Below, piece after piece: positions 28,080 to 40,589 of a stretch of DNA of 64,000 bases. The translations under genes were made by a program, and so were the position numbers. The number at the start of each line of letters is the position of its first letter. The stretch's first letter is position 1. The notes beneath the pieces are model-generated. The model had not been told where the DNA came from and made no database searches. It was given only the letters and a program-made list of their open reading frames with translations. Source of the stretch: Palaemon carinicauda (taxonomy: Eukaryota; Arthropoda; Malacostraca; Decapoda; Palaemonidae); contig NC_090768.1 in the NCBI RefSeq assembly GCF_036898095.1, forward strand, positions 50,860,423-50,924,422, read 5' to 3'.

Positions 28080-31000
28080 CTGCCAAAGAACAGGTGATAT
28101 GAATAAGTACTATAATGGGGAAATATTAAAAATTTAAAATGTAATTTGTATTTTTCCTAACTATGAAAACCTGAGTACAGTACTTTAATAGGAGTTTGAT
28201 TTCAACTTAGCTGGAACTCGGCTGTGGTAGTTAATAGCAAGTAGCAGGGAAGCCCCGGCCACCACCAGCTCACTAAGACACCCCTTCGACCTTCACCTAA
28301 GGCATACTGGGTAGTTGAGGAATGATGTAAAACTTAAGAGGACCCAGGATTGTCTTGGTAAGAAAAATACATATTACTTTTAAGATTTGGGATTGGTTCC
28401 TACACGAATACAATCCCTCATCCCTTTAATAGGAGACTTATCCTTGGGTGAGAGGAAGACCCTTAAACCATACAGACTGGTTTAAAATCCTGAGATGTCA
28501 AGTCACTCAGACCTTAAGAGTTGCGGGGTGTCACTCCTACCACCTTCTAACTTTCATATATTGATTCTCAATAGTTAAGTTACTGTTTAGGGACGACTCA
28601 TCCTTAGATAGGAGGAAGCCCTATAACCATACTGCCTTGTTTAAAATCTAGGGATGTCTTGAACCTTAACAGGTGTGAGGTGTTGACTCCTATCACCTTC
28701 TGACTTTGAGAAATAGATTCTCAAAGGTTAGGCTAGGCTGCTAAGCTATTGTCTATGAACAAATGGTCATGAGGGAACTTATATCCTTATACGGATATAC
28801 TTTCAATGTAGGGCAAATGTAAAATAATGTGTTCATATACATGAGGGGAGATACTTCTACATCATTATATACTGTATATAGAAAAGTGCTACGTGGAAGC
28901 TTACTTGTATCAAAACGTCTGATCCAGCAAATAATGGGATGACCGCTGCACCACAAGAGTTGAAGAAAAAAGGGCCGCACATACCACCTCTTATCCTGGT
29001 TTTACGCTGTGAGCGTTATCTTATACGAGATGTTTATTTTCTCGTAAGGAGTTAGGTACGTTAAACAACTTGCTGAGCAGCTACCACAGGTCCGTGAAAA
29101 TGAGTCAGATTTGTTGGAATATTCCCACAGATAGTGGGCTGTAAAGGTTTTCTGCCATTTCAAGACAGTGAAAAAAGGGTGGTGCCCTTCATCCAGATCG
29201 GTAGTGTGTGTTTTCAGCTCCTTACAAGAGTTGCACATACCGATGTTATTTCCCGCTATGGGAAAACTCTCGGAACTTACCTCTCACAGTATGGGACCAA
29301 GCGCAGGCAAAGGCGTGCAGAGAAATCAGACACCTATCCAGAGTTGAGTGCACAGACATTCCTTCCCGCTTTGGGACAACTTTCGGCACTTACTCGAGAA
29401 GGGAGATTCATGGTACCGTACCCCTGCCACCCTCTGAACAAAAATGTAAAAATCACACGTATGTAAACCCTATCTGTCGATCTTCCTGGACATCTTCGAT
29501 GACTTCTATTACTTGTCCTCATCTAGAAGAACCAGTGAAGATAGTTACAAAGCTGAGGCAGAGGAGAAGGAAAAACTTGAAGTTTACCTTCTATTGGGTT
29601 GTGAAGGACGATAACAACACTTTCATATGGGAGACCATAGGAATTCTATGAAGAGACAGCACAACAAGGTTATTCATCCCTAGTGTCTTTCTGGGAGTGG
29701 GAAGCCACTGAAAGCAAGAAGGATGGCACCCTTCATCTTCACCATTGGTAACAACTAAACCTTTTTCTTCTGAGTGAGCACATCTTTATCTAAGGATTGC
29801 CTGATAAGGGAAGAAATAAATGGCAAATAGGAAAGCAAATCCTTCCTTCCTTCCTTTATATTTCTTGCACACAATGATATTAAAACAAATTTATGTATAT
29901 TAAAACGCAAAAATTAAAATAGCCAGTTGAGGGTGGCGGAAGTAAGCCTGCACAATAGCAGGAGTCCAGTGGCATATCAGGTGGATACTCCCCTCCAGGT
30001 AACTACCACCATCTTGTTAATTTTACCAGCCATATCCAGCTTCACTGACAGCATACTCCTATCAAAGATGATGGTTTATATTAGTGTAGGAATAAATCCA
30101 TTATTTCTCTGTTCTGTATTATTACTGATCAGTTTTATTGGCACTTCTTTATGCTGTAGTTCCAGTACCCAACTAACTAGTATAATCATTTCTGAACTGT
30201 TACCAACCATTATTACAACGATAACTAATATTATTCTTATGGAATTTGCTTTATTTAAATGTTACATGGGGATTCTTAGCTTTCCCTGCCTACTTAAACG
30301 TTGCCAAGTATGAAAATAGGGTAATTTCTTTTGAAGAACTAATAATTCATAAATACAATTCAATCCACTCTATTGATAGGTCATTAATTTATTTGAGTTT
30401 TAAAGCCAACAAGTTGGGAATTTTTATAACAAAAATGAATGGTATATTCAAAGACCACAATCCAAGAGGCAGCAAATAAATGTGATGTTTGTACCAAGAG
30501 TGAAAATCTACTATATAGAGTATACATATCTTAAATTTAAGGTTATTTAATCTCAAAAATAAAATGACCTTTCAAAATAGTTTTCTGTCATGCTTACCTG
30601 AACATGTATACATAGTACACAAAATGCACACAAACCAAGAGAATGAGTTGTGTACACAAACACTCTCCAGGAGTTTATACCCTTGTCTGGCCAGGAATGG
30701 GTCTTTTTCTTGTTTCCTTTACTGTCCACTGAGGGTTGAGGAATGCCAAAGCTCCAACAAATCTATAAGAAAAACAAATTATACAAGTACCTGTACTGTA
30801 AAGATCTCTACCTTCCAAGTCTTTACAGGTACTGTGGGCTGTAATTATTAAACATTGTACAGTACTTCAAGTAGAAAAGAATATGCTAATACACTCAAGA
30901 GTAGTCAAAGCAATTATTCAAAATGTTTTCTCACGGAACATACATGAGTGTTCAAATAAAATTGTACGATTAAAGTTCAGGAACGTGGCTTGACGAACCT

Positions 31001-34000
31001 ACACTTACCTGAGGGTTATCTACCATATACAGTGCAGCATGACAAATAACAATCATAACAACTGGTAAGGCTAACATGAAGTTAGGTACCTGCCGAACCT
31101 CATAATAACGTAACAACCCAACCTGTAACAGGGAAAAAAAAATAGAACCTATACTGGTTCAATCAATTTTTTCTAGTTTTATACACAACTGAACTTATTC
31201 TTTATAACTCTCAATAGAAGAAACAATGATTTATAAGTAAAAGGACTTATTTTTAATTAACTATTCAGATCTGTTACATAATATTCTGGTTCCTTTACCT
31301 CCCAATACTTGTCTTGCACATGAGAATAAGCAAGTGGAGGGTAGTTATAGCACCACTCAGCTTCTCCAAGGTCTGGAGAGTGCAAGAAGTTTGAGCGCAC
31401 AAACATCTCCAAGTGGGGAGCCAAGGAAGGGCTGGTCCCCTCTTCGCCACAGTAAGTCTGTCGTAAAATGATTTTGGTTATTAACAAATTATAAAAAGCA
31501 ACACAAAAAATTAAGTTCTGTACTGTGCACAAGTTTTAATAAATTCAAACTTGCTTTTGTGATGTTAAGCATAGGCAGTTTCAAATTCAATAAATCTGCA
31601 AGCATTATCAGCAAAGTTACAGTATTTTTTTATTCTAAATTGAAAAAAGAATAAGTTTTGAATTACATATCTAGTCCATCGATATTCGCAAATTTTATTA
31701 ATCATTTCACCCATTTGCAAATTCACAGTTACTGCATATACAGTACTGTAACAGCAAATACGCAACAGCATTCAGAATTATACAAGAATGAAAACAGAAC
31801 AATGCTTTAACCATCTGATGATCCAATAACCCACTTGTGATTCATTCAACCATTTAGTTATATAGAAAATCGAGTCGGCTTTCTGATATAATTTTCAGTT
31901 ACTGTACTCTCTATCTTCATTTACACTACGAAACATCAACATAAAAGTAGGTTGACACATAACGTCTTTGCTCATCGTAACAAAAAGTTAGCAAGTAATG
32001 AGCCTGACTGATTTTTTTACCAGAATCAACAGAGGGTTAATGAAAAAATACTTGGAAGCCATTCTACATAAAGCTTGACTTAAAGTCTGAATGCTTTGTA
32101 CAGTACTGTAAAGTACAAGTTTCCTCATTTTTACATTTATTTTAATGACTTTCTTCTGTAATTCCTTACCCCGCCTCCTTTTATAATGATTCTGATTATC
32201 TTATATTTTAATTATTCATATAAACACAATTCCTTATTCTCACTATCACTGAAGTTTGTAGAACCCTTAAAGGCAAAACATATTTGTACATTAAATTACA
32301 GATAAACACACTTTAAAAACATTCTTACCAAATAGCAATACATCTGGAAAACAGCAAAAGGCAGCATAACTAGAAAACATCCAACAAATAGTGGAATGAG
32401 AGTGTAGTTGAACGTCAAAACAACTACAAGGAGTAGAGACAGCTGGCCCGACTCTGTTGTTGCATTACGAATTCTGAAAAAGAAAAGGAATTCATAATAT
32501 CAATGGTACAGTGGCACTTATTTTCCAAGTACAGATGATATTTTGAATAATTAAACACTAGCAACTGTCCAGTAGTGGAAAAATTCTTCATATTTCAAAG
32601 TGCAGTTTTATATAATAATTTAATACAGTATGCTAACCTACAGCACAAAGCTCTGAAGACAAAATTGTTACTACAGTACTTTCACTTTATTGGAAACTGA
32701 AATACATTAATGGGCATAGACAGATTGTCCTACTAAGCCTAGAACCACAACAGTATCATAGTTTAAAAGTGACTGAATATGATAAGCATAAAAACTGAAA
32801 TCATTTTATAAGTATTATATCAGTACAGGAGCAAAAATTTCCCTCTGTTTGCATGGATAAGTACTGTACGAATGAAATCATTCCAATATATTCAGAATTT
32901 TTCTAGGGAAATGAAATACTATCTACAAGTCTCAAATTAATATACTTTAAATATTCGATGAGTTGAGATATGTCTCTATCAATATAGTATTACTGTATGC
33001 AGTATCAACTTGTGTGTGTGATCATTTTTAAACTCGCCGTTTATCTAAAAAAAAAATATACATATAATTTTCTTACATACAATAGAAGGGGACAGACGAA
33101 AGCCATTAGGCATTTTGTAGAAGGACAAATGGTCTAAAGCTTTTAAAGAAGGAAAATGATAGTGAAAAGTTAGTGTTGGGGTAATTATGACCTGAGCTTC
33201 AGAAAAAGATGTGCCTATACATTTAGGTTATCATGACAGCTCGCAAAACCAGCTTAAAAAAAAAATACAAAGGAAGCCCTCAGATAGGTGCACAGGCAAA
33301 GGGGATTGTTGTATTTGCAGTGGTTGTTCCATGACGCTATTCTCTCTTCCCAGCAAGTCAAACTGTGAAGCTCCAAGAACAGGGTGGCCTCAATCCAGCC
33401 ATCCATCACCACAGTGACAACAGCACGTATGTGGTACATAATGCGAGCATGAGGAATGATGTGGATACTCTTCACGATTTGGCATGAGACCATGAAGGAG
33501 TGCAACCATGTTGTAACTTTTTCAATTAATTTCCATGGCAGTTAAATATTTTTAGTGTTATATGACAAATTTGGAGATAATACTGGTATGTATTTTTTCT
33601 AACTATACAAACGTGAGTTCTTTTTCAAAAGAGAGAATACAGTGATGCTGGAATACACGGCAGTTAAAATTCTTAACGAGTGTAAATAGTTGGTCGGTAG
33701 TTACCGACTGGGAGCTGAGAAGCCACTGAGTAGCCACTTTGACAGCAGCCATCAATGCGAAAAGACGTTCCAATTGGCTGGAACATTGGTAAAGTTAACT
33801 ACTGATCACCTGTTTATACCTCGTTATATAATTCTAATTGCCATGCATTCCAGCTTTGCAGTTATCTTTCCTGTGTAAATGACAAAAGTTTGTATTTGTA
33901 TCGAAACAAATATATACAGTAGGCTATGCCTCAGTGTTGCTACATGGAGATGTGTTGTACCAAGGCAGACCAATTGACATATATGACTTCATTGTTACGA

Positions 34001-37000
34001 CATATTACACGGGCTTTGGACTTGATGGTATTGCCAAACCACCGGTGCCCGAGGTGTAAAGAGCCTTAATTCTGCACTATTTACAAGGGTTTAAGATTGG
34101 GTAGTCCGGGATAAGAGAAAGAAAAAGAGCAACATGGATACAAGGGCAAACTAAAGTAGAGGATATTCTAACATGTAAGAAAAAGAAATGAACAGGGGCA
34201 AGGCTATAATGAGAATAACATAATAGATGGAAATTAAGAATAACAGAATGGGTTCCTAAAGATTGCATAAGAAGCAGGGGAAGGAAGAGAAGACAATGGA
34301 TTGATGAACTAAGAAAGTTTGGGGATGTGGGCTGGCATAGAAAGACTATAAACAGATGCAAGTGGAAGGACATGTCTGAGGCCTCTGTTCTGCAGTGGAC
34401 TAGTAACGGCTGATGATAATGATGATACAAACCCGAGTTCTATACTCATAATTTTCCGCCATCACCAAGCCCCTAGAAAGTCCTTGTTGCAATCAAAGTG
34501 ATGGCTTTCCTGACATTCTATCCACATGTAAAGAACTCGGGTTATATTGTTTGAAAAAATAAAATTTATCACATGTAAGAACAAGTGAAAGGAGGAACAG
34601 AAGTTGGAATAAACAGAGAAATGAGATGTTGAGGTGGATTTTGGGGACCTCACTGCATGAGAAACTGGCAAACGAATAAGTTAGGAGGAGCACCAAGATT
34701 ATACAGATTACTGTACTGTACCGATAGGATAAAAGTCAAGAACGAGAAGGTATAGGCCAATGGTAAAGATGAGTGAGTGAAGGAAAAGGATCAGACTGTT
34801 ATATGCAGAAGATGAATTTGGAAATGAATGGTTTGGAGGAGGAATAAGCTTTCGATGGAAATAGCTGGAGAAGATACATCAAAGCTACCAATGTATTTGA
34901 TATCCTGTAGCAGTTAATGTTCCTTCACCCTCTAATAAAAATGACCTACAGAAGCTGTTTTGTAAGTCGATTTTGTTTAAATTTTGGCCTAGAATATGCC
35001 AAACCTGAATCCCCTGCCAGGCGGACATGAGTCTTTTTATAGTTTATTTATGACATATTTGTTTTTGATGTTGTTAATAGTTTATATATGACATATCTGT
35101 TTTGACGTTTACTTTTTTTAGAATGATTTATTGTTAATTTGTTCTCTTCATTTATTTATTTCCTTATTTCCTTTCCTCACTGGGCTATTTTTCCCTGTTG
35201 GAGCCCCTGGGCTTATAGCATCTTGCTTTTCCAACTAGGGTTGTAGCTTGGATAGTAATAATAATAATAATAATAATAATGATTTCCAGCTGCAAAAGTC
35301 AACAAATAGTCAGGTTTCGTGATAAATAGATATCGGGTTGTTACAAATGTCACTTTGCTTTCTGTATTAAATGATACAATATTGTTTACAGTATTTCTTT
35401 ATCTTATCTTGGTTATTTTCAGTTGGATTTGTTTGTTTATCTGAATGTTTGTAAGCTGAGGACCTGCCGTATTTCCTGTGTGATCTACCATTCAAAACAA
35501 AGACATACACTAAAAAGAAAATAAAAAACAAGTTTCAAGCAAAGTATCTCAAACTTAATGATTGAATTAAATATTATCTAAGAATTAAAAACACAAAGAG
35601 CACTTACTTGTGATAATAATCATTGCAGTCCAATAATTTACGATACAGTATGAAGCCTATGTTGACCAGCCCATTGGATCGCACCGAAGAGGCAAATGCA
35701 AACGGGACGGCAGACCGCGTCGTACTTTGCGACTGATTCACAAGCAATGCGGAGAAGGTACAGAAAGCAAACAGGCCTTCACTATATGGGGCAGTGAAGA
35801 ACACAGTTGCTGGATTGATACAGAACAATATTGCTGCTTTGTAGGCTAAAACTTCACTTCGCAACACATCTTCACTAAGTCTGTGCAAAATACCAGCTGT
35901 TTTGACAAACAGGTAGAAGTTCAATATCACTGATGACAGAATGAGGACACTATGATAGTTCATCACATATTGTAAAGGAAAATATAGTATATTTCCTATC
36001 AATCTCACAAGCATAGGGAACAGCGGGAAGAACGCGAGCGTGTTCTCGTGAGTATATCCATATTCGGAAATATGAAGGAAGTATTGCGCATCCCATCGTA
36101 CAAGTCCTCCTAAAAGGAACTCGATCACTTTGTCTCCCCAGAGAATTGGCAGTTCTGGATTTTCTGGAGATATAAAAGCATCAGCATGGTGGTCAGGGAT
36201 CAAAAGGTTTGACAATGCCTGCAAAAAAAAAAAAGTGGGTTTGAGTTCTCAGAATTAACTAAAAAATAACATATTTTGTTAACCCAATGAAGTTTTACCA
36301 TTATAAAATATGCTAACAGGTTGACAACAACTTTCCTATAGTGTATGTGAATAGTCCTAAAGAATATGACATTACAGTAGTACATAATGTACCAGTAAAT
36401 ACTAATTACATAATTGCACTACAATAACATTAATAAAATTACAACTTTTCAGAGGTTTATAAGTAGTGATGTAATAAAATGAAAGAAGTACTGTAAAATG
36501 TTTCTTATAAAATGAAATTCATTATAAATACACTGCAAATAAGACTACACTATGGAGTTCATGGTCTTCTGTTATTAGACATGTCTGAATGTCATTATTC
36601 ATATCTGTTTCAACTTTCTAATTACTACATTAGTTAATGATTTTACATCAGCTTTTCCTTTTTTGGTATCATCAAATATGCCTAATTCTAACCCCCTAAT
36701 TTAAGTACAGTATTTGACTCTTAAGATTCCTTTCTAGTTTACCTCATCTTTGAACAAATACAAAAGTTGACTCTCTGGGTTGGATAAGGAGAGGAATCCT
36801 TTTGCTTCAGGCTTCAGTGCCATAAAAACTAGAGGGGCACTCAGCAGAGCGCAGACCTCCGCCGCAAACTTATTTCTCAACCTTGATCTTTGACCTTAAC
36901 GTGTATTAATTGGCATGAATTATCATATACTCAAATATGATTTATGTTTGAAGTCTCTGTGACAACGATGTCCAAACTTATGGCTAATTACGTGAATTGG

Positions 37001-39698
37001 ACATTTTGCTTGACCGTGACCTCGCAAAATTTAATAATTTCCAGCTTTTTACATAACAGTTAATCCCTGCAAGTTTCATTACTCTATGATTAAAATTGTC
37101 CCCAGGAAGCTGTTTACAAACAAACGGGAGGTAAAATAACCTCAATTCAATTTTGTTGGCGGAGGTAATAATCGTGAAAAGCTTTACTGGGCAACAGATA
37201 TTACGAATATTATATGAAAATAATTTACATTTTAAACCATAAAACCATAAAAAAGAAATATGGATGAATATTCAAACAAAAAATGAAAGGAGCAAAACAT
37301 GGAAAAAAAAAAAGCCAGAAGAAATTATTAAACAATTGGTAAAGCCCTAACAACTCCAAGGAATTTACTACTACCTGTAATTGAGTACAGTGGCTACTTT
37401 AAATCAAAAGAAAATCATAACAATGAAACTATGTTAATAAGATTTGAATTTAAAAGAGAGAGACCACGCATTCATCAACCATGCATTCTCATAAAAAATA
37501 TGTTAAAAATAACACTTATGTTAAAATAAATTAAAAAAAATAGTTTTACATTACTACTACATGTTATTAATTCCACAATGTGGTAAATAATTACCTTGTC
37601 ACAGAAAATAGTAAACATTAGAAACTTATATTCCTTAACCTAACCTAGGATGCCCTATTCTAACTCTAAAATAGGGAAGGGAGCTTTATAACCAGTACTC
37701 CTACAGGGTAGATATAAGATAACATCGACATGGGTCAAGTTAGACGTGGGTATTTCGGGTTAGGGTATATTTCTTTGGTTTAGTAAAATATACATAAGCA
37801 GACCTCATTTCTGCTAAACTGATAATACGCTGTCACCTCATTCTCTGTGTAGTCAGATATTTGACAGGCAACAGGATAAAAGGGGTGTATGTAGTTAGCT
37901 GGGACAGGTGTAAACTTTCTTACTTTATGTCAGATCAATTTTCTTCCTGGGGGAAAATGTTATCCTTGTCTGAAATACTATATTATGAAGCTAGTGTTTA
38001 GATTTAAGAAATACATTTAAAAAACTACGACTTTAAAATATTTTAAAAAGAAAATAAATACAGAAACACCATCTAACTAGGATTCCCCACTTAACCTAAC
38101 ATAAGAGTCGTATCCTTACCTACTTGTATACGGGAGGAGGGGCCTATATCCTCCCGTAACCCCCTTGGACAGCTATATCCTTAGCTTACCCTACCACTAA
38201 ATCTCATCCCAATATTTGCTTTCAAACCGGCTCCACTACTAGCAAAGTAATGTAATCATATTTCGGAAATCGTAAGACTATCTTCATATCGTATTTCAGC
38301 ACAAGATAAAATTTCCCTCATCAAGGAATAGATTTGACAATTAATATAAATGTTGAGTTGTATATATGATAGCTGCCACCTGTATGTTTTATTAAGGCTA
38401 ACTTAGAATACTGCAGTATAAGGGGGGTCGCACCACCCCCTTTAACTAAGTATGGACGCGGCTTGTTGGTTAGGTTAAGGGGGAAGTTTAAGATAGTTGA
38501 TGTTCAATTTTAATCCACATGGGAGGAACTAGCCGCTGATATACAAAGGCTCCGAAAGTTTACGCCAGTCCCAGCTAACTACTTTCACAGCAGCTCAGGT
38601 TAGGTGGAATTCTTGTTTGTTCTAAAAGTGGTTTCTCAGTTGGAGCCTTTGTATATCATCGGCCAGTTCCTCACTTGTGGATTAAAAATGGACTTCGGGT
38701 AGTTTGTAGCGCTACGGCCAAGCGTCTTAATTTGCTTATTATCGTTCCGACTGTTATCTTGTATAGAATAAAAACGTTTGGAAATGGTCTACGGATCTTA
38801 AATATGTGCTTAAACGCACACTTTTATGTTTTTTGCCGAAAACCCTAAATTACCTGAAAATTTATGTGGCTCGAGTTCTTACTCCGGCCACGAAGGGGGG
38901 GGTCCGGGGGGGGGGGGCAAAGCCCCCTTGGGTAAGGATACGGCCTTTAGCATAGGTTAGGTGGGTTTTTTAAGTTAGCTTCTCCTGCCAAAATAGTTTT
39001 TAGAACGACGGCCACAGTTCAGAACATTCCAGTTTTCTACGAACTTGATTTTAGAATGACGGCCACAGTCCACCCCACTTTATAATATTCCATTTTCTAT
39101 GAATGAAAACGGATCTGGCCGTCACCCTACAAAGGCTCCTGGACCTCAACTAAGCTCAACTTTTCCCCCCTTACCTAACCTAACCTACAAGCCATGTCCT
39201 TACCTAACGGGGGGGGGGGGGGGGGGGGGGGGGGTAAACAGGCCACCGCGACCCCATTTCACTGCTGTATACTAAGTTAGCCGTAATCTTACAGATTCTT
39301 ACAGACGTTTTCCTGGAAGAGGCCCTCTGGGGCCTGTGGCTCCAGTATGGTAGCCAGGACACTATGTGAGTGGCGGTAGCACGTGTGTTTATCTGAGCTT
39401 TATAATTGAATTTTTGATCCGGTGTTTTCCCAAATTTATCATACATAACACCCCAATATTTACACCCTATCTGTCACACTTAACTATAAAAGTTCCAACG
39501 TAATATATGTAAATTAGGTTTCTCGTAAAAATAAGCAACAATGTGCTAACACTTATTTTTGCCTAGCCTAGGGCATGACAATCGGCTAGCTCAAGACTAC
39601 ATTAGCTAATGTTTATGCCTTACCTGAAGCGCTATGACACTCATTCTTGTAAAGATTGCAAAGTTTTTCACTTTTTGCTTTAGCGTGTACGTTGCCAT
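27807..39698 (-). CDS. PIGV: GPI mannosyltransferase 2 (PIG-V), seven coding exons
   Basis: Adds the second mannose to the GPI anchor precursor in the ER membrane. Coding exons in transcription order: 39624-39698, 35608-36218, 32329-32473, 31299-31457, 31009-31122, 30598-30762, 27807-28079. All have GT/AG sites and compatible phases and sum to 513 codons, close to the usual size of about 490-500. Recognisable family blocks are ALSNLLIPDHHADAF, RWDAQYFLHISEYGY (Trp67/Asp68, the pair reported essential in mammalian PIG-V), FASSVRSNGLVNIGF, RYYEVRQVPNF, CPVIYWFAAHLL and the C-terminal NFLPWT. It is hydrophobic throughout, as expected for a multi-pass enzyme. Introns hold several repeats. Identification is by remembered family motifs, not alignment. 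Confidence 0.95.
28139..28382. repeat. inverted-repeat unit, DIRS-end-like
   Basis: The left arm GTAATTTGTATTTTTCCTAA and the right arm (reverse complement GTAATATGTATTTTTCTTA) enclose about 200 bp, within PIGV intron 6. The plan, a terminus followed by its own inverted copy, is that of the 3' ITR plus ICR of B and C but with unrelated sequence. It may be a solo end of another DIRS family. Confidence 0.5.
28430..28745. repeat. two diverged tandem units of about 155-160 bp
   Basis: Units near 28430-28580 and 28585-28745 share ordered blocks (TCATCCTT.G.GAGGAAG, ACCATAC, GTTTAAAATC, GATGTC, CCTTCTGACTTT, GATTCTCAA). They lie in PIGV intron 6. Function unknown. Confidence 0.6.
28746..30597. other. 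PIGV intron 6, remainder
   Basis: The more GC-balanced part 28990-29640 looks like transposon-derived sequence, but no domain can be read. The rest is AT-rich. No gene seen. Confidence 0.4.
30598..30762 (-). CDS. PIGV: PIGV coding exon 6
   Basis: 55 codons. A polar loop is followed by WRVFVYTTHSLGL and a helix ending CIHVQ. The phase joins exactly to VTTRLL of exon 7. Acceptor TTATAG, donor GTAAGC. Confidence 0.88.
31009..31122 (-). CDS. PIGV: PIGV coding exon 5
   Basis: 38 codons starting VGLLRYYEVRQVPNF, a strongly conserved PIG-V block, then a hydrophobic helix. Donor GTAAGT. Confidence 0.93.
31299..31457 (-). CDS. PIGV: PIGV coding exon 4
   Basis: 53 codons, acceptor ACAG, donor GTAAAG, both phase 0. 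It encodes a lumenal loop ending SHVQDKYWE, matching the family's IQDVYWN position. Confidence 0.92.
32329..32473 (-). CDS. PIGV: PIGV coding exon 3
   Basis: 145 nt, completes the split codon from exon 2, donor GTAAGA. It encodes IRNATTESGQLSLL and a hydrophobic helix ending FQMYCYL. Confidence 0.9.
33587..33917. repeat. dispersed repeat with weak terminal inverted repeats
   Basis: It starts GTATGTATTTTTTCTAAC and its reverse-complement end reads GTATATATTTGTTTCG. It lies in PIGV intron 2. The start resembles the motif at 5954 and 28148. Confidence 0.4.
34080..34425 (+). mobile_element. 3' end of a non-LTR retrotransposon (RT C-terminus)
   Basis: The last 38 codons before TGA (34411-34413) are still in frame: WIDELRKFGDVGWHRKT followed by KWKDMSEASVLQWT, the typical C-terminal tail of invertebrate RTE/CR1-like ORF2 proteins. 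A TGATGATAATGATGATA tail follows directly. Upstream the frame is broken. It is opposite to PIGV in intron 2. Confidence 0.7.
35019..35281 (+). mobile_element. non-LTR 3' tail repeat, copy a
   Basis: Contains the block GGGCTTATAGCATC, TTTTCCAACTAGGGTTGTAG and a (TAA)n end at about 35259-35280. Same family as 40590, 41511, 44661 and 53470. It interrupts an older repeat whose uninterrupted copy is at 45075-45205. Confidence 0.75.
35608..36218 (-). CDS. PIGV: PIGV coding exon 2
   Basis: 611 nt after a poly-T/CAG acceptor; donor GTAAGT; ends in phase 2. It encodes the conserved lumenal RWDAQYF block and several membrane helices. A TTG just upstream of the acceptor is not a start. Confidence 0.95.
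36820..37175 (-). repeat. dispersed repeat family R1, copy 1
   Basis: On the minus strand it reads through GGAAATTATTAAATTTTGCG, TGTCCAATTCACGTAATTAG and a GC-rich end GGCGGAGGTCTGCGCT. The second copy is at 61317-61645 in the opposite orientation. It lies in PIGV intron 1. Confidence 0.8.
37176..38507. other. PIGV intron 1, no gene seen
   Basis: AT-rich, with CCTAACCTAA-type short motifs near 37637 and 38094. Nothing coding. Confidence 0.4.
38508..38695. mobile_element. fold-back element with arms of about 48 bp
   Basis: The left arm GATATACAAAGGCTCC (38538-38553) and its flank mirror the right arm (38641-38690) with a few mismatches, both beginning from TTTTAATCCACA. It is non-coding and MITE-like. 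Confidence 0.65.
38996..39105. repeat. imperfect direct repeat, about 52 bp x2
   Basis: TTTTAGAACGACGGCCACAG... and TTTTAGAATGACGGCCACAG... are followed in both by a CATTTTCTA/CAGTTTTCTA block. In PIGV intron 1. Confidence 0.6.
39209..39234. repeat. poly-G run of 26
   Basis: A homopolymer of 26 G on the plus strand, preceded by CCTAACCTAACC, 390 bp inside PIGV intron 1 (C-run on the sense strand). A second G-rich stretch is at 38895-38918. Confidence 0.9.
39624..39698 (-). CDS. PIGV: PIGV coding exon 1
   Basis: 25 codons from ATG (39696-39698) to ALQ, then donor GTAAGG, phase 0. The basic-then-hydrophobic start (KVKNFAIFTRMSVIAL) matches the position of the first membrane helix in the family. 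Confidence 0.85.
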
Positions 39699-40029
39699 CT
39701 CTCATAACAGATTTAGACCCCTTAACTAGTAAAATACCAATATTTAACAGTTCAATGACACCGGTAGGAGGGGCACCTAGTAAACGACTAAGCGTGTTCG
39801 AACTTCGAAGATTTAGTTGTCAAGGAAATGTCAATGTAAACAATCATCTTTAATTTCGGACGTTCGTTTTGGATTGTAGGGTTTCTTGCAATTTCCTAAT
39901 ACATTCGATACTAAAATATTAATATAGATATAATTTCCAATAAAAATACTAAGTTAAATATATAAATTACTTCTTCATACTAAAAACTTGGTTGCAATAA
40001 GCATAGACGGAAAAATAAAATCTTCTCAT
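39699..40029. promoter_or_regulatory. PIGV 5' flank
   Basis: Sequence immediately upstream of the PIGV ATG. No TATA box or clear initiator could be recognised. Assigned by position only. Confidence 0.3.
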
Positions 40030-40530
40030 GAATGTATTACCGAAGATCATTACTCAAGGTTTGTCAATAGACGTTCGCTGTTCTGGAAGCTTGGAACACT
40101 TGTCATTCTTCTTTCGACCTTTTAGTCCCAAATCCCAATGTATACCAGGGTTGGCCACTCTAGTAAACTTTCCCCATCTATATCTATTCTTTTCATTTTC
40201 CCCAGTCCAATGCAACCCATATCCCTCTTCACCACATCCTTCTATCAGATCTCCTGACATCCCTCACTGTAATTCCCCATTACTTGGTTTGCTGTTAGCT
40301 CTCTAGATTGGCTCCACCTACGACTTTATTACATGGCCATAGTATCACAGATGAGCTTCCTTGGTTATTTGTTTTTACATATACCACAGTTTCTTCTCAT
40401 ATATTAACTCACCATGCATATTTTCGAGTCGCGATTCTCGCGATATTCCAGCAATCCATCTCACCAACATCATCTTAGTACTTTCCAAACCACTTCTCTG
40501 CTTTTAAGTTCCCAAGTTTCTGCCCCATAT
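40030..40530 (-). mobile_element. degenerate non-LTR RT fragment
   Basis: On the minus strand the ordered motifs YGAETWELKSRE, then RWIAGISRESRLENMHGE, then at 40054-40260 WGKFTRVANPGIHWDLGL can be read in shifted frames. This is the usual C-terminal region of arthropod LINE ORF2 proteins. Stops and frameshifts throughout. Confidence 0.6.
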
Positions 40531-40589
40531 AATAATAGCCCATGTGCTTGTAAATGCCTTAATGGCATTTTCTTGTTTAAACACAGCAG

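Noticed and set aside
29002..29651. Several short frames on both strands in PIGV intron 6
   Set aside because: No domain, no splice logic; the sequence looks transposon-derived.
36219..36224. TTG start just before PIGV exon 2
   Set aside because: It lies in the acceptor TTTGCAG; the true start is the ATG of exon 1 at 39698.
39170..39200. CCTAACCTAACC motifs as arthropod telomere repeat (TTAGG)n
   Set aside because: Only two or three imperfect units and an interstitial position between gene exons.
39204..39446. 80-codon minus-strand frame next to the G26 run
   Set aside because: It starts in low-complexity DNA, ends in a proline run encoded by the homopolymer and has no splice or family support.
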